Shown one piece after another: positions 1 through 9,115 of a stretch of DNA of 64,000 nucleotides. Every line of letters starts with the position of its first letter. Within the stretch, counting starts at the first letter, position 1. The translations under genes were made by a program, and so were the position numbers. Origin of the DNA: Ascarosepion bandense (Eukaryota; Mollusca; Cephalopoda; Sepiida; Sepiidae); the NCBI GenBank assembly GCA_037127315.1, contig JBBBDQ010000350.1:2694501-2758500 (forward strand). The letters are read 5' to 3'. The notes under the pieces were generated by a model that worked only from the letters and a program-made list of their open reading frames with translations, was not told the origin of the DNA and made no database searches.

Positions 1-103
1 TGGATAGACATAAGGAATGTCAGGAGAAAGGTGATAGATGAGTAAGGATAGCGAGGATGAGTGTCGGGCAGATGGGAAGAGTGCTTGATAGAATGGGAGC
101 AGG

Positions 104-2992
104 TTAGTGTGTTAGGAGGTGTCTATTGACCTTACATTTAAACTCCTGGAGATTGTAGCCGTCGGGGAAGCAATCGTTTGGAAGAGAATTCCACAGTCGG
201 GAAGTGCGAGGAAAGAAACTGTTGGAGTAGAAGTTACGGCTGCATTTTATTGGTTTCACTGTAAAAGGGTGGGATCTAGTTGCTAATCTAGTATCTCGTG
301 CAAATTCGTATTTAGGGGGCACCAGTGATCTAAGTTCATTGGAGCAGAAGCCATGAAAGTATTTATAGAAGAGACACAGCGAAGCCATGTCTCGCCGGTG
401 GGAGAGAGACTGCAGGCGGTCTGCCAAGTCGGTATCTATCACATTACAGACCCTCCTCTGAACCTTATCGAGAAGCCCGAGGAGAACAGCAGGGGCACCC
501 GACCAGATATGGCAGCAGTATTCAATGCACGGGCGGATGGTAGATTTGTAAATGTGCAGGATAGATTTAGACGGAAAAAACTTCCGGGCCCTACACAGAG
601 AACCGACTTTCATAGCAGCGGATTTAGCAATGGATTCGATATAGTCATTCCATTTGAGGTCCGCTGAAAGTGTGAGACCAAGGAGGCGTAGTGTTTTACT
701 CTCTGGGAGGCAAGCCTGGTCCATGCTAATGGGAGGTAGGTGAGATTGTTGATGATGGTTAATTGACAGTAGCTTCGTTTTAGAAGCATTAAAATTTACT
801 AGCCATTTCTTACCCCAGTCCAATATGGATTGGAGGTCTTTTTCAATCTCGGCTGCGAGTTTAGCTTTGACGCCTACACCAGATTTTTGTTGGAGGCGAG
901 AGTAAACTGTGGTGTCATCGGCGTACAAACCTATTTGGGTTCTTATGGAATCAGGGAGATCATTAATATATATCAGGAAGAGTGTAGGACCTAAGATGGA
1001 GCCTTGGGGTACACCTGTGTTTGTATGGTAGTTCTGAGAGGCATGTCCGTTTAATACCACTTTCATTGTGCGGTTAGAGAGGAAGGACTGGATTAGTTCA
1101 AACAAATGTCCAGTTATACCATAGCTCCGCAGTTTACATAGAAGGCCAGCATGCCAAACTCTGTCGAACGCCTTAGATATATCCAATGCAACGGTTCGAG
1201 CTTCGCCATTCCTGTCGAGTGCCTGGTATATGTACTCGGTGATGGTCGTTAGCATATCAGCAGTAGACCTGGTGAAGCGGAAACCATATTGCTTGTCCGA
1301 GAGGAGCCTGTGTGCTGTGAGATGCTGAACCACCTCGGCGTTGATAATGGCTTCGAACACTTTGCCAAAGATCGGACGAAGGCTGATAGGGCGGTAATTT
1401 GCAGGGTCAGAGGGTTCTCCAGTGTTTTTAAATATAGGAACTATAGAGGAAGATTTCCAACAGGCAGGAAAGCAGGAAGCAGATAGGCAGAGGTTGTAGA
1501 GCTTAGAAAGGATAGAGGATAGTTCAGGGGCACATTTCTTTAAGACTATGGTTGGGATTCCGTCACCACCGCTCGCTTTGTGAGGGTCAAGTATTAAGAT
1601 TATCTTAGAGACAAGCGAAGGTGTAATGTGGACATCATTCAGTTGTGCCTCGGTTCTAGGTGAGAAGTCGGGTGTAAAAACTCCAGACGAGTCCAGACTC
1701 GAATTGTTCGAGAATCTGCAGGCAAAACATTCAGCCTTATCTGCTGGGGAGGTGAGGACCTCAAATTTGTTGATTAGCGGGGGTATTGTGGACTTGCTCT
1801 TGTTAAGTACTCTTTTACAGAGTCGCCAGTAGTCTTTAGAGCCGAATTTAGAGCATGCTATGCGTTGCTTCATTCTGGCAGCAAACAACATCTTAGCTTC
1901 GTTAAGTATCCTTTTACACTTATTACGAGCTGAAGTGAAAAGGCGCCTGTTTTGTTCCGACGCATAGTTACGATAAAGTCGGAAGAAATGATTCCGGTGG
2001 GCAATGGCAGCCGAACAAGCGGGTGAGAACCATGGAGACGAATGAGATTTAAGCTGGAATTTCCTAGCAGGGATGAAGGCATCGATGCCAGCCTTAACCC
2101 AGGAGGAGACCTCGGATGCACATTCTTCGATGGGAAGACTAAAGACGTTGTTCCAAGGGATGTCACAGAGGAAGTCTCGGAACGAATCCCAGTCTGCTCT
2201 TTGATAGCAGTATGATATTCTACTTGTCTGTGTTTCATGGGTCGGGCGGGAGTGGAGTGAAATATTGACGGACACTACAGTGTGGTCAGAGTTTCCAAGT
2301 GGGCAGAGTTGTCTGGTAGTGCAAGAGTCTGGTATGGAAGTGAAGCAGAGGTCTAGAAGTGAGTCCCTTCCGTTAGGGTTGTCGGAGAAACGTGTGGGGA
2401 AGTCCACTACTTGCGTAAGGGATTGGGTGATTGAAAAGTTCATGGTGTGGACACCAGCAGGGTCAGTGACAGCGTTCTTCAGCCACTTGGTGTGGTGGGC
2501 GTTAAAGTCACCAAACACGAATACATGGGCAGAGGGATGGGTAGAAATGGCTTTGTCAATATTGTCAGAAATGATGTCAAGTAACGAACAGTCAGAGGAG
2601 GAAGGAGAGCGGTACAGAAAGAAGAGATAGCTAATCGAGCTGAGAAGTGAGAGGTGGAAGCACATGAAAGAATGATCTGGGGATTCAAAAGATGACACCC
2701 TAGCTAAGGGAAGGTGTTCGCTGACATAGACACCAAGCCCATGCATATGAACATTGGAGTCCTTCCTGAAGAGGGGAAGGTAGCCAGGAACGCAGAACTC
2801 AGATGAGGGGATAAAAGGGTTAAGATTAGTTTCACATAGGGCTAATATATCAGGTGAGTTATTATGGAGGAAAGAATCTACGCTGGGGAAGTTGGTGCGG
2901 ATGCCGCGTATGTTAGTGAAAGAGATGCAGACAGGTTTGGGCGTTTTCAAATGAGCTGGTTTAGTTTTGTTATTATGTTTGCTTTTTTCCAT
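104..2992 (-). CDS. Endonuclease-reverse transcriptase ORF of non-LTR retrotransposon
   Basis: This 962-residue ORF has no internal stop. Residues about 20-245 form an APE-type endonuclease: NIRGI near residue 27, catalytic ETN at 54-56, GDFNAHH at 161-167 and SDH at 235-237. The reverse transcriptase spans about 430-760, with ANYRPISL at 531, ALDISKAFD at 602, GVPQGS at 660 and the catalytic YADD at 690-693. A basic C-terminal region follows, including a conserved CIEYCCHIWSG block. By family knowledge the protein nicks target DNA and copies its own RNA there (target-primed reverse transcription). The start was taken at the first Met, MEKSKHNN, about 20 residues before the endonuclease fold. 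All visible catalytic motifs are present, so this copy could be active or very young. Confidence 0.95.
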   Translation of the reverse strand: MEKSKHNNKTKPAHLKTPKPVCISFTNIRGIRTNFPSVDSFLHNNSPDILALCETNLNPFIPSSEFCVPGYLPLFRKDSNVHMHGLGVYVSEHLPLARVSSFESPDHSFMCFHLSLLSSISYLFFLYRSPSSSDCSLLDIISDNIDKAISTHPSAHVFVFGDFNAHHTKWLKNAVTDPAGVHTMNFSITQSLTQVVDFPTRFSDNPNGRDSLLDLCFTSIPDSCTTRQLCPLGNSDHTVVSVNISLHSRPTHETQTSRISYCYQRADWDSFRDFLCDIPWNNVFSLPIEECASEVSSWVKAGIDAFIPARKFQLKSHSSPWFSPACSAAIAHRNHFFRLYRNYASEQNRRLFTSARNKCKRILNEAKMLFAARMKQRIACSKFGSKDYWRLCKRVLNKSKSTIPPLINKFEVLTSPADKAECFACRFSNNSSLDSSGVFTPDFSPRTEAQLNDVHITPSLVSKIILILDPHKASGGDGIPTIVLKKCAPELSSILSKLYNLCLSASCFPACWKSSSIVPIFKNTGEPSDPANYRPISLRPIFGKVFEAIINAEVVQHLTAHRLLSDKQYGFRFTRSTADMLTTITEYIYQALDRNGEARTVALDISKAFDRVWHAGLLCKLRSYGITGHLFELIQSFLSNRTMKVVLNGHASQNYHTNTGVPQGSILGPTLFLIYINDLPDSIRTQIGLYADDTTVYSRLQQKSGVGVKAKLAAEIEKDLQSILDWGKKWLVNFNASKTKLLSINHHQQSHLPPISMDQACLPESKTLRLLGLTLSADLKWNDYIESIAKSAAMKVGSLCRARKFFPSKSILHIYKSTIRPCIEYCCHIWSGAPAVLLGLLDKVQRRVCNVIDTDLADRLQSLSHRRDMASLCLFYKYFHGFCSNELRSLVPPKYEFARDTRLATRSHPFTVKPIKCSRNFYSNSFFPRTSRLWNSLPNDCFPDGYNLQEFKCKVNRHLLTH

Positions 2993-3039
2993 AGTAATTC
3001 AGTTAAGGAGTGGTCTTAGAATAGAATCAGTCGATCAAT

Positions 3040-3465
3040 CATTTGCAACTTGTGAAGGATGGAGACTGGCGCGGCCTACAACATAATGTGGCCTCGGGGT
3101 TGCCCACCGAACGTTCATGCAGGGACGCCCGTCCATGCGCGATATGGCACTACAAGAACCCCGGTATTATTCAACTGTTGATCAGAGCAGCCTCTCAAGA
3201 CGCTACGCAAGAGTTCGGGCTCCTAACTACCAGTCGGAAGCAGCAACCAGGAAACTGCCAACCCGGTACCCTCAGAATGTAAAGACGTTGCCACCATACT
3301 CCGTAACTGCAAAGAGCTTCCAGCTGAACTAACACCAAGACCAGAGAAAGGGGATGAACCGGGAACCCCTTCCTAAACAAGAAACAAGGTGATCACCTCT
3401 AACTCATTCAAAAGAAGGGGGTGGAGTGTGAGACTGGGCGATAGTAGAAACTATCTACTCCAATT
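3040..3465 (-). promoter_or_regulatory. 5' leader of LINE copy A with conserved 'head' block
   Basis: This 5' untranslated leader is shared with copy B (about 17160-17460). Its outer 120-140 bp (about 3345-3465) match the 150-bp unit found in tandem at 30802-31341 and singly at 39900-40067 and 60142-60340. The block starts with a T-run, then CAATTGGAGTAG, and carries a small inverted repeat around GATAG...CTATC. Since it is the only leader sequence and is repeated in tandem in derivatives, it probably holds the internal promoter. That role is inferred. Confidence 0.6.
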
Positions 3466-3537
3466 AAAAAAAAAAAAAAAAAAAAAAAGAAACAAGGAAA
3501 AAGTGACTGAGGCTTACAAAGTTTTAACTTAGTAAAA

Positions 3538-4086
3538 GTCGAAAATACCCTTGAATAGCAAAATTATTTACACAAATTAAGTGACAAAAAAAAAAATCAA
3601 AGACGACCAAAAGACGAAAAAAAAAAATAAAATAAAATAAAATAAATAAATAAATAAATAAAATAATTTCCAAGAAATTTCACAAAAACAGACTGAAAAA
3701 TGGACTGAATCCCGGTTGACTTACCACAAGCAGCTAACACTGTAAAGTTGATTTAATTCAATTTCTGAAGACAAAAATAGAAATTAAACCGTTTTTTACA
3801 GAATATAGTCGAGTTATCTTGCTTGCGTTCGCTTGCCAAACCGTTAAGAATTCAATCTCTCGAAGACAGAAATTTAAATCTTCTACAAGACAAAACTAAT
3901 GGAAATAATTGAACCGTGGTGCTATTTATCATTAGTCGAAAATACCCTTGAATAGCAAAATTATTTACACAAATTAAGTGACGAAAAAAAAAAAAATCAA
4001 AGACGACCAAAAGACAAAAAAAAATAAAAATAAAAATAAAAATAAAATAAAATAAATAAATAAATAAAATAATTTCCAAGAAATAT
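3538..4086. repeat. Pair of about 145-bp direct repeats
   Basis: The blocks 3538-3680 and 3936-4086 are near-identical. Both begin with GTCGAAAATACCC and end in an AAAT-rich tract followed by AATAATTTCCAAG. About 255 bp of unrelated AT-rich DNA separate them. This looks like a local duplication; no coding capacity is seen. Confidence 0.8.
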
Positions 4087-4189
4087 ATACGCAAAACACA
4101 TTAAAGCAAAAAAAAAAAATTATTTTTCTTAAATTTAAAATTCCCAGTGTCTTGTTTGTGCACATGTAATCACATCAGCATAAACCAAC

Positions 4190-4230
4190 TTAGTCTGATG
4201 AAGTCCTAAGGGATGAAACCTGTCACACAA
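4190..4230 (+). ncRNA. Decayed hammerhead-ribozyme-like motif
   Basis: The hammerhead core CTGATGA lies at 4195-4201, followed by one extra A. A four-pair stem II comes next (GTCC 4203-4206 with GGAT 4211-4214, one G-U pair, loop TAAG), then GAAA at 4215-4218. A very short stem III (A-T and C-G around CT) leads to a TC cleavage position at 4224. Stem I keeps only two clear pairs (4193-4194 with 4225-4226). Short-stem-III hammerheads are known from Penelope-like retroelements. This copy is probably inactive. Confidence 0.5.
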
Positions 4231-4303
4231 AATCGTTTCTACTTTTTCATACATATTTCCTCCAAAATTGTTCCTGATATATAAAAAATTATACATCATT
4301 ATC

Positions 4304-4304
4304 C

Positions 4305-4348
<44 letters not shown>
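4304..4348. repeat. (TA)n-(TG)n microsatellite
   Basis: A simple TA run passes directly into a TG run. It precedes the SINE-like and ribozyme segment, which is closed on the other side by another AT run at 4581-4616. Confidence 0.9.
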
Positions 4349-4436
4349 ACTCTTCACAAATGAATTGAGTTCTCTCGGGGACTGGTGTCTGTTTACACTG
4401 CTTACATACAAGACGTTAAAATTTCCCTTCTCTGAC

Positions 4437-4505
4437 CCCATGCACCGATGACTTAGGGAGTAGAGACTCCGACTGACACCAAATCGGTCGAGTTTTCAAT
4501 CCCAG
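4437..4505 (+). mobile_element. tRNA-like SINE head
   Basis: The segment resembles a decayed tRNA. GACTTAGGGAGTAGAGAC fits an A-box/D-arm. CCGA...TCGG can pair as an anticodon-type stem. TCGAGTTTTCAATCCC resembles a B-box T-arm. This would act as an internal RNA polymerase III promoter. The hammerhead fold begins about 20 bp downstream, so the two may be parts of one short retroelement. Confidence 0.45.
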
Positions 4506-4523
4506 CCAGAAGCAAGTGGATAT

Positions 4524-4578
4524 GTCTAGCCACACTGATGAGCTGTGATACAGCGAAACAGGCTTGTATGTGGATGAC
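4524..4578 (+). ncRNA. Type I hammerhead self-cleaving ribozyme fold
   Basis: All hammerhead parts are present in order. Stem I 5' strand CCACA is at 4530-4534 and core CTGATGA at 4535-4541. Stem II GCTGT (4542-4546) pairs perfectly with ACAGC (4550-4554) around loop GAT. GAAA is at 4555-4558. Stem III pairs ACA (4558-4560) with TGT (4565-4567). The predicted cleavage follows A4568 (context GTA). Stem I 3' strand TGTGG (4569-4573) pairs all five positions. Beyond a small internal loop (TAG/AT), GTC 4524-4526 pairs with GAC 4576-4578, as expected for the tertiary-contact end of stem I. Hammerheads occur in Penelope-like elements, metazoan retrozymes and schistosome SINE-like repeats. The fold is seen in the sequence; activity is inferred. 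Confidence 0.85.
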
Positions 4579-4580
4579 TA

Positions 4581-4878
4581 ATATATATATATATATATAT
4601 ATATATCTATATGTATATATAAGATTAAATAAATTGCAAACATTGTGTCTGCTTATTTTTAATAAAATCTATTCATACTCACAAATAATCTTTCACATAT
4701 TATAATTGAAAGATGTAATAAATGAGCTGTAACTTTGACAGATGATTTTATTATTCATTTCTTGATGTTCCCAAGTACTTTCAGTCTCTTTCTAAGATCA
4801 TCTTCAGGGATGTGAATTGTGATAACATAAATTAACCTCAAAACTGTGTTGCTAAAAATTACTGTAAATTTATCTTCT

Positions 4879-4928
<50 letters not shown>

Positions 4929-5139
4929 TAGTTAGCTGTACCATCAAAGAAAAACACAGTATATTTAAGTAATTTTGCATATGTATTGATTATATTTCAT
5001 GCATGTAATGTTAGAGTTTTCAAGTATAGAATTAACTCTATTGCCAGATGAAATAACTTTTTTGTTTTTTAAATCATTGAAAATAAAAATATTAAAAAAA
5101 AGTTAACATTGCAAATAAGATAAAGCTACCTTTTGTCTT
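4581..5139. other. No gene seen; AT microsatellites and AT-rich spacer
   Basis: AT runs occur at 4581-4616 and 4884-4925. The rest is unassigned AT-rich DNA without a supported ORF. Confidence 0.6.
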
Positions 5140-5670
5140 TGCATTGAATACTGTTACTGTATCTGTTCAGGTGCTCATGCTATTCATCTTGAGGTTCTTT
5201 ACAAAATCCAATGGAGGATCTGTAATATAATTGATCCTGACTTAGTAGCTCGCCTTCAGTCACTCTCTCAATGATGTGATGTTTCTTCCCTCTGTCTTTT
5301 CTACATGTATTTTCATAGCAAAATCCTCAGAAGAGCTTTTTTCCTTGGTTCCCACACCACATGTATTTACTTGTGCTACTATATTGGCATCAAGATCCCA
5401 CCCTTTTACCATCGAAATAGTTAAAGTTAATCACCTCTTCTACTCTAACACTTCCTGCTTGTGGAACTCACTTCCATTTGTTTGCTTCTTTGATAGCTAC
5501 AATCTCCAAAAGTTTAAATGCACATCAATTGTCATCTTTTATCTACTTTATTCCCATCCATCTCTTATCTTTTCTTTGACATCCCCTTTTTTCTTCTCTC
5601 ACTGTAACCTTCTGCACACTAGTGGCATTTCTACTTTACTTGGGGTGAAATGATTATAAAAAAAAAAAAG
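5140..5670 (+). pseudogene. 5'-truncated LINE 3'-end fragment
   Basis: Conceptual translation resembles the C-terminal end of the LINE ORF in copy A (the CIEYCCHIWSG...LSHRRDMASLCLFYKYFHGF region), with stops and frameshifts. The 3' UTR follows, with the conserved terminal segment (CACTAGTGGCATT ... GGGGTGAAATGATTA) and an A-run at 5659-5669. It is a dead-on-arrival copy of the same LINE family, old by its divergence. Confidence 0.8.
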
Positions 5671-6323
5671 AAATAAAAATGTTTTTATAACTTGAGAGAC
5701 TTTTTGTTATTGATTATTATCAAAGATTAGGAATTTATATAATTAGGTTCATTTCACATTGAAATTTTTTTCTTTTTTTTTTCAGGACATGATTTGATAA
5801 AATATTCAGATTAGTAAATTCACCTTTGTTGTTCAGATGTCGGTTGTTTCTTTCTTACTTGAATGATTAATGCCATAAAGGTGGGGATACACTTCCAAAT
5901 ATGGAATCATGGGAATGAATATGTTGTTGGAGTGCAAATGATATAAGACTGTGTTCTTGGTTTTGATATTTTTATCTGGGATTATATCATTTGTCCACAA
6001 CATGTTTATTAATATTTGTGTGCAATATTGCATGAAAACATGAAATATAATATGAAAAGTTTTTGGTGTATGTGCAACAAGATATAACATATTTATCAAA
6101 TGATTGATTTTTAATTAAACACACTATTTTAATTAAACATACTATTGCCTACATAACTGATGCATATTATTCACAGGACACATACATATATAGGTATGGA
6201 TTTAAGTAAGTATATATATGTGATTTAAGTAAGTATATATATGTGCAGATACACATCAATATATAAATATTTATCAGGTGTTAACAGAACAGTGCACAAT
6301 GCAATATAACAGAGCAAAAGGTA
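5671..6323. other. Spacer, no feature recognised
   Basis: AT-rich DNA between a LINE fragment and the Tc1 element. Only a short tandem (GATTTAAGTAAGTATATATATGT-type) near 6200-6245 stands out. Confidence 0.5.
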
Positions 6324-6325
6324 TA

Positions 6326-6515
6326 CAGTGACATGTATAAGTATTGGATACATGTTATTTTCTGTTATAACTCTAGTTTATGTTCACCATTTTGTCTGAT
6401 ATTTGGTAAGTAATATCTCGTAAAATTGTTTTAGTTGTATGTGGAAGGAAAATTCAAAACTCATGGTTGAATCCATTTTTTTTTTATCAGAGTTCCAAAT
6501 TACCCTATGCAAAAG
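6326..6515 (+). repeat. Left terminal inverted repeat of Tc1 element
   Basis: It matches the reverse complement of 8490-8679 nearly throughout. It starts CAGTGACATG and ends CCCTATGCAAAAGTAT. These arms would be the transposase binding sites. Confidence 0.92.
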
Positions 6516-6526
6516 TATACATCAAT

Positions 6527-7540
6527 TTAATATTTTGTTGCGTAGCCTCTGTCTTGTTTCACTGCTTCCAGTCTCTTTCTATAGTTTTCCACACTTATCC
6601 ACCATTACTTTACCCCATTCTTCCTTGCATAATTCCTCTAATTGCTTGATATTTTGTGGATTCCACTTATGAACGTTAACCTTCAAAGTATTCCACAAAT
6701 TCTCAATTGGATTCAAGTCAGGAGACTGACTTAGCCAATTGAGAGTACTAATACCATTATTTTCAAACCATTTCTTTGTAAGTTTTGAGGTATGTTTGGG
6801 ATCATTGTCATGTTGAAGCACAAAATTCTGACCATCTCCTAAAAAAGTTGCAGATTTCTGAAGGTTCTTCTCTAGAATCTCCCTGTACATGCTACCATTC
6901 ATTCTACCTTGGATAATTTGTAACTCACCAGCACCCTTGGATGAAAAGCATCCCCATATCATAATGGAACCACCCCCAAACTTAACTGTGGGGATGGTAT
7001 TATGCTTGTTGAAGGCAGTGCCATTTTTTTGCCAAACACTTGTCACTGTGTTCCTTCTGAAAAGTTCAAATTTCATTTCATCCGACCAGATTACCTTCTC
7101 CCAAAACTGCATGCCTTTCTTCTCATAAGTTTTGACAAACTTTAATCAGTCTTTGACATGTTTGGTTTTCAGTAAAGGCACTTTTATTGGTGATCTTGAA
7201 TGAAAGCCTGTACGATATAGTGCTCTGCTAATGGTATCCTTACTTACATTAATTCCAGCACCCTCAAGATCAGTTTTAATTTCAGAATGAGTAATGAAGG
7301 GGTTTTTTGCACATTTCTGCTGATCCACCTTGAAGTCCTCTCATTTATTTTTCTCGGTCTTCCATTTCTTGGAAGGTTTGCTGTACCGTCACCATGCTTC
7401 TTATACTTTCTGATGATATTTCCTACTGTACTTAGTGCTAGATTCACTTCTTTGCTAATTTTTTGGTAACTTTGTCCTCCTTTATGATGTTCAATGATTC
7501 TATTTCACATATCTCTGGATAATTCTTTAGTTTTTGCCAT
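6527..7540 (-). pseudogene. Tc1/mariner DD34E transposase, frameshifted
   Basis: About 338 codons are recoverable in pieces, the usual Tc1 length. The first Met (MAKTKELS) is at 7538-7540. The helix-turn-helix region (STVGNIIRKYKKHG and GRPRKI) is at about 7290-7440. The catalytic part at 6579-7112 has WSDE, HDNDPKHTS and SPDLNPIENLW, giving the D, D and E residues. By family knowledge it would cut and paste the element at TA sites. Damage seen: an early in-frame TGA near 7508, a frameshift near 7320, a stop at about 7143-7145 and a frameshift near 6580 just before the C-terminus. It cannot make an active protein. Confidence 0.92.
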
Positions 7541-7652
7541 TTTTAATCCTTGAATTGCAGAATGCATATCAAAGAGTCAGATGATTAGTAGCACTATCTT
7601 GTAAGCAATTGTGTGCTTCTCTGATTGGTCAGAGATAATTCCAATACTTTTG

Positions 7653-8480
7653 AAAATTTGAATATTTAAAGTCTTTTAAAATACAAAGTTTCAATTGGAA
7701 ATTTGAAGAACGTGTCATGTATCCTGTGGTGATATTGACCGAGCAAAAGCGAGAAATTGGATGTTGGCTCTCTCACAACTAAAAGGCAAATGAATAAAAC
7801 TCGTCCCACGCATCCGAGTTCGCGCAGATGTTCCAGTTGAAAAATAAAAATTAACCAAATATCAAATTTCCATTTCGTGAGCCTATGCAAATTTTATTTA
7901 CCAGCCAATGGGAAGCCAGGAATCAAATACAAGGATGAAATTTGAAGCGAGCGTCTGATTCAAAAAGCAGATATAAAAAGCAGAGACAAAGCATTGTTAG
8001 AGAGATGGGAAAACGAGAGGAGAAGAGTGTAATTAATATCCCCTTGACTTAAGTCCAGCAGCTACTATGCTGACCTCTTTCTTTCTCCCTGTTCTCAAAA
8101 GTACTTATTGACCTCTTCAAAGACATTCCTCAAAAGTACTTACTGACTTACTGACCTTAGAAGTGGCAACTTCAAAATGAACATCCCCTTACTTACAAGA
8201 CGCTTCCACACTCCTCAGCCTTTTATCTTTTCAGCATTATACTTTCCATGAACATTCTAACCTCTGTTGGACTTATATTCAAGTATTATTTTAATTGTAA
8301 AAACATTAATTGAAATGTGTATATATATAAATGTTATTTTATACTCAAAATTGCTTTTCTTGATTTTATAATCATTTTATGAATTATAGATTCCGTTAAC
8401 TTGCACAGTATACAATTACCCTTCACTAGAACGGAATCCTACTACAACTAGAAAAGAATAAATAAGAGAAGATACCCGCT
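7653..8480. mobile_element. 828-bp insertion inside the Tc1 element
   Basis: The segment is flanked by near-identical 17-18-bp direct repeats, ATAATTCCAATACTTTTG at 7635-7652 and ATAATCCAATACTTTTG at 8481-8497. Removing it would restore a standard distance between transposase start and right repeat. It has no ORF of note and contains a TATA-like AGATATAAAAAGC near 7970. Its class is unknown; the long flanking duplication suggests a retroposed insertion. Confidence 0.6.
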
Positions 8481-8489
8481 ATAATCCAA

Positions 8490-8679
8490 TACTTTTGCAT
8501 AGGGTAATTTTGAACTTTGATAAAAAAAATGGATTCAACCATGAGTTTTTAATTTTCCTTCCACATACAACTAAAACAACTTTATGAGATATTACTTACC
8601 AAATATCAGACAAAATGATGAACATAAACTAGAGTTATAACAGAAAATAACATGTATCCAATACTTATGCGTGTCACTG
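8490..8679 (-). repeat. Right terminal inverted repeat of Tc1 element
   Basis: Reverse complement of the left arm. It begins ACTTTTGCATAGGG and ends GTGTCACTG, next to the TA duplication. Confidence 0.92.
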
Positions 8680-8685
8680 TAAATT

Positions 8686-8803
8686 AATAGATATATATTA
8701 TCCTATATTTTAAATATCACTCAAAGTTTTGTGCATTATGCAATATTGCTTAATGCATGAAACTCTGAGTGATGTTTAAAATATAGGATAATATATATCT
8801 ATT
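8686..8803. repeat. 118-bp near-perfect palindrome (snap-back element 1)
   Basis: The whole segment is a palindrome centred on GCAATATTGC (8740-8749). It begins AATAGATATATATTATCC and ends with its complement. The arms contain TATCACTCAAAG and its partner CTCTGAGTGAT. It looks like a fold-back MITE and starts immediately after the Tc1 target site. Confidence 0.85.
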
Positions 8804-8836
8804 AATAGATATATATTATCCTATATTTTATATATA

Positions 8837-8956
8837 AATAGATATATATTATCCTATATTTTAAACATCACTTGAAGTTTTGTACATTATGCAATATTGC
8901 TTAATGCACGAAACTCTGAGTGATGCTTAAAACGTAGGATAATATGTATATTTATT
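8837..8956. repeat. 120-bp palindrome (snap-back element 2)
   Basis: A second, slightly diverged copy of the palindrome at 8686-8803, in the same register and with the same GCAATATTGC centre (8891-8900). About 33 bp of partial unit sequence separate the two. Confidence 0.83.
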
Positions 8957-8984
8957 AATTAATATATATATATATATATATATA

Positions 8985-9115
8985 TCATCATCGTTTAATG
9001 TTTGTTTCCATGCTAGCATGGGTTGGATGAGGTTTTCTTGATGGCTCCATAATTGAACCATCATGAAATACTGAAGTGAACTTTACAGCTGTATGCCATT
9101 ATTAAACTAACATCA
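8985..9115 (+). mobile_element. Decayed cephalopod-type repeat (CATGCTAGCATGGGTTGG family)
   Basis: It contains TCATCATCGTTTAATG followed by TTTCCATGCTAGCATGGGT, which I recognise as the start of a very abundant SINE-like repeat of octopus and squid DNA. The 3' part is degraded. Recognition is from memory, without a search. Confidence 0.5.

Larger units (their letters stand above)
1..3488 (-). mobile_element. Non-LTR retrotransposon, copy A (3' tail outside window)
   Basis: The element runs on the minus strand. Its 5' end lies at a T-run complementary to the A-run at 3466-3488 and its 5' leader spans 2993-3465. One long ORF follows, and about 100 bp of 3' UTR reach the window start. Copy D (62579-64000) shows that the missing tail is a short UTR ending in a conserved segment and an A-run. 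No ORF1 is visible upstream of the endonuclease-RT ORF, so the element appears to be about 3.5 kb with a single ORF. That architecture recalls RTE-type elements, but the RT sequence alone does not let me assign the clade; jockey/CR1-like is also possible. Four further copies or fragments lie in this window. Confidence 0.93.
6326..8679 (-). mobile_element. Tc1-type DNA transposon with long inverted repeats (dead)
   Basis: The ends read CAGTGAC inward on both sides and are flanked by the TA target duplication (6324-6325 and 8680-8681). Inverted repeats of about 190 bp (6326-6515 and 8490-8679) each contain an outer and an inner AAGTATTGG/AAAAGTAT-type direct repeat, the IR/DR layout of Sleeping-Beauty-like elements. 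The transposase is on the minus strand and broken. At 2354 bp the element is about 800 bp longer than expected, because an insertion lies between the transposase start and the right repeat. Confidence 0.93.

Noticed and set aside
353..667. Plus-strand ORF with a near-copy at 63020-63334
   Set aside because: It is the antisense shadow of the conserved LINE coding sequence.
4437..4505. Functional tRNA gene
   Set aside because: Acceptor stem and several arm pairs are missing; it fits a SINE head better.
4770..4820. Minus-strand CTGAAGA ... GAAAG as a hammerhead
   Set aside because: No convincing stem II directly between core and GAAA, and no stem I pairing.
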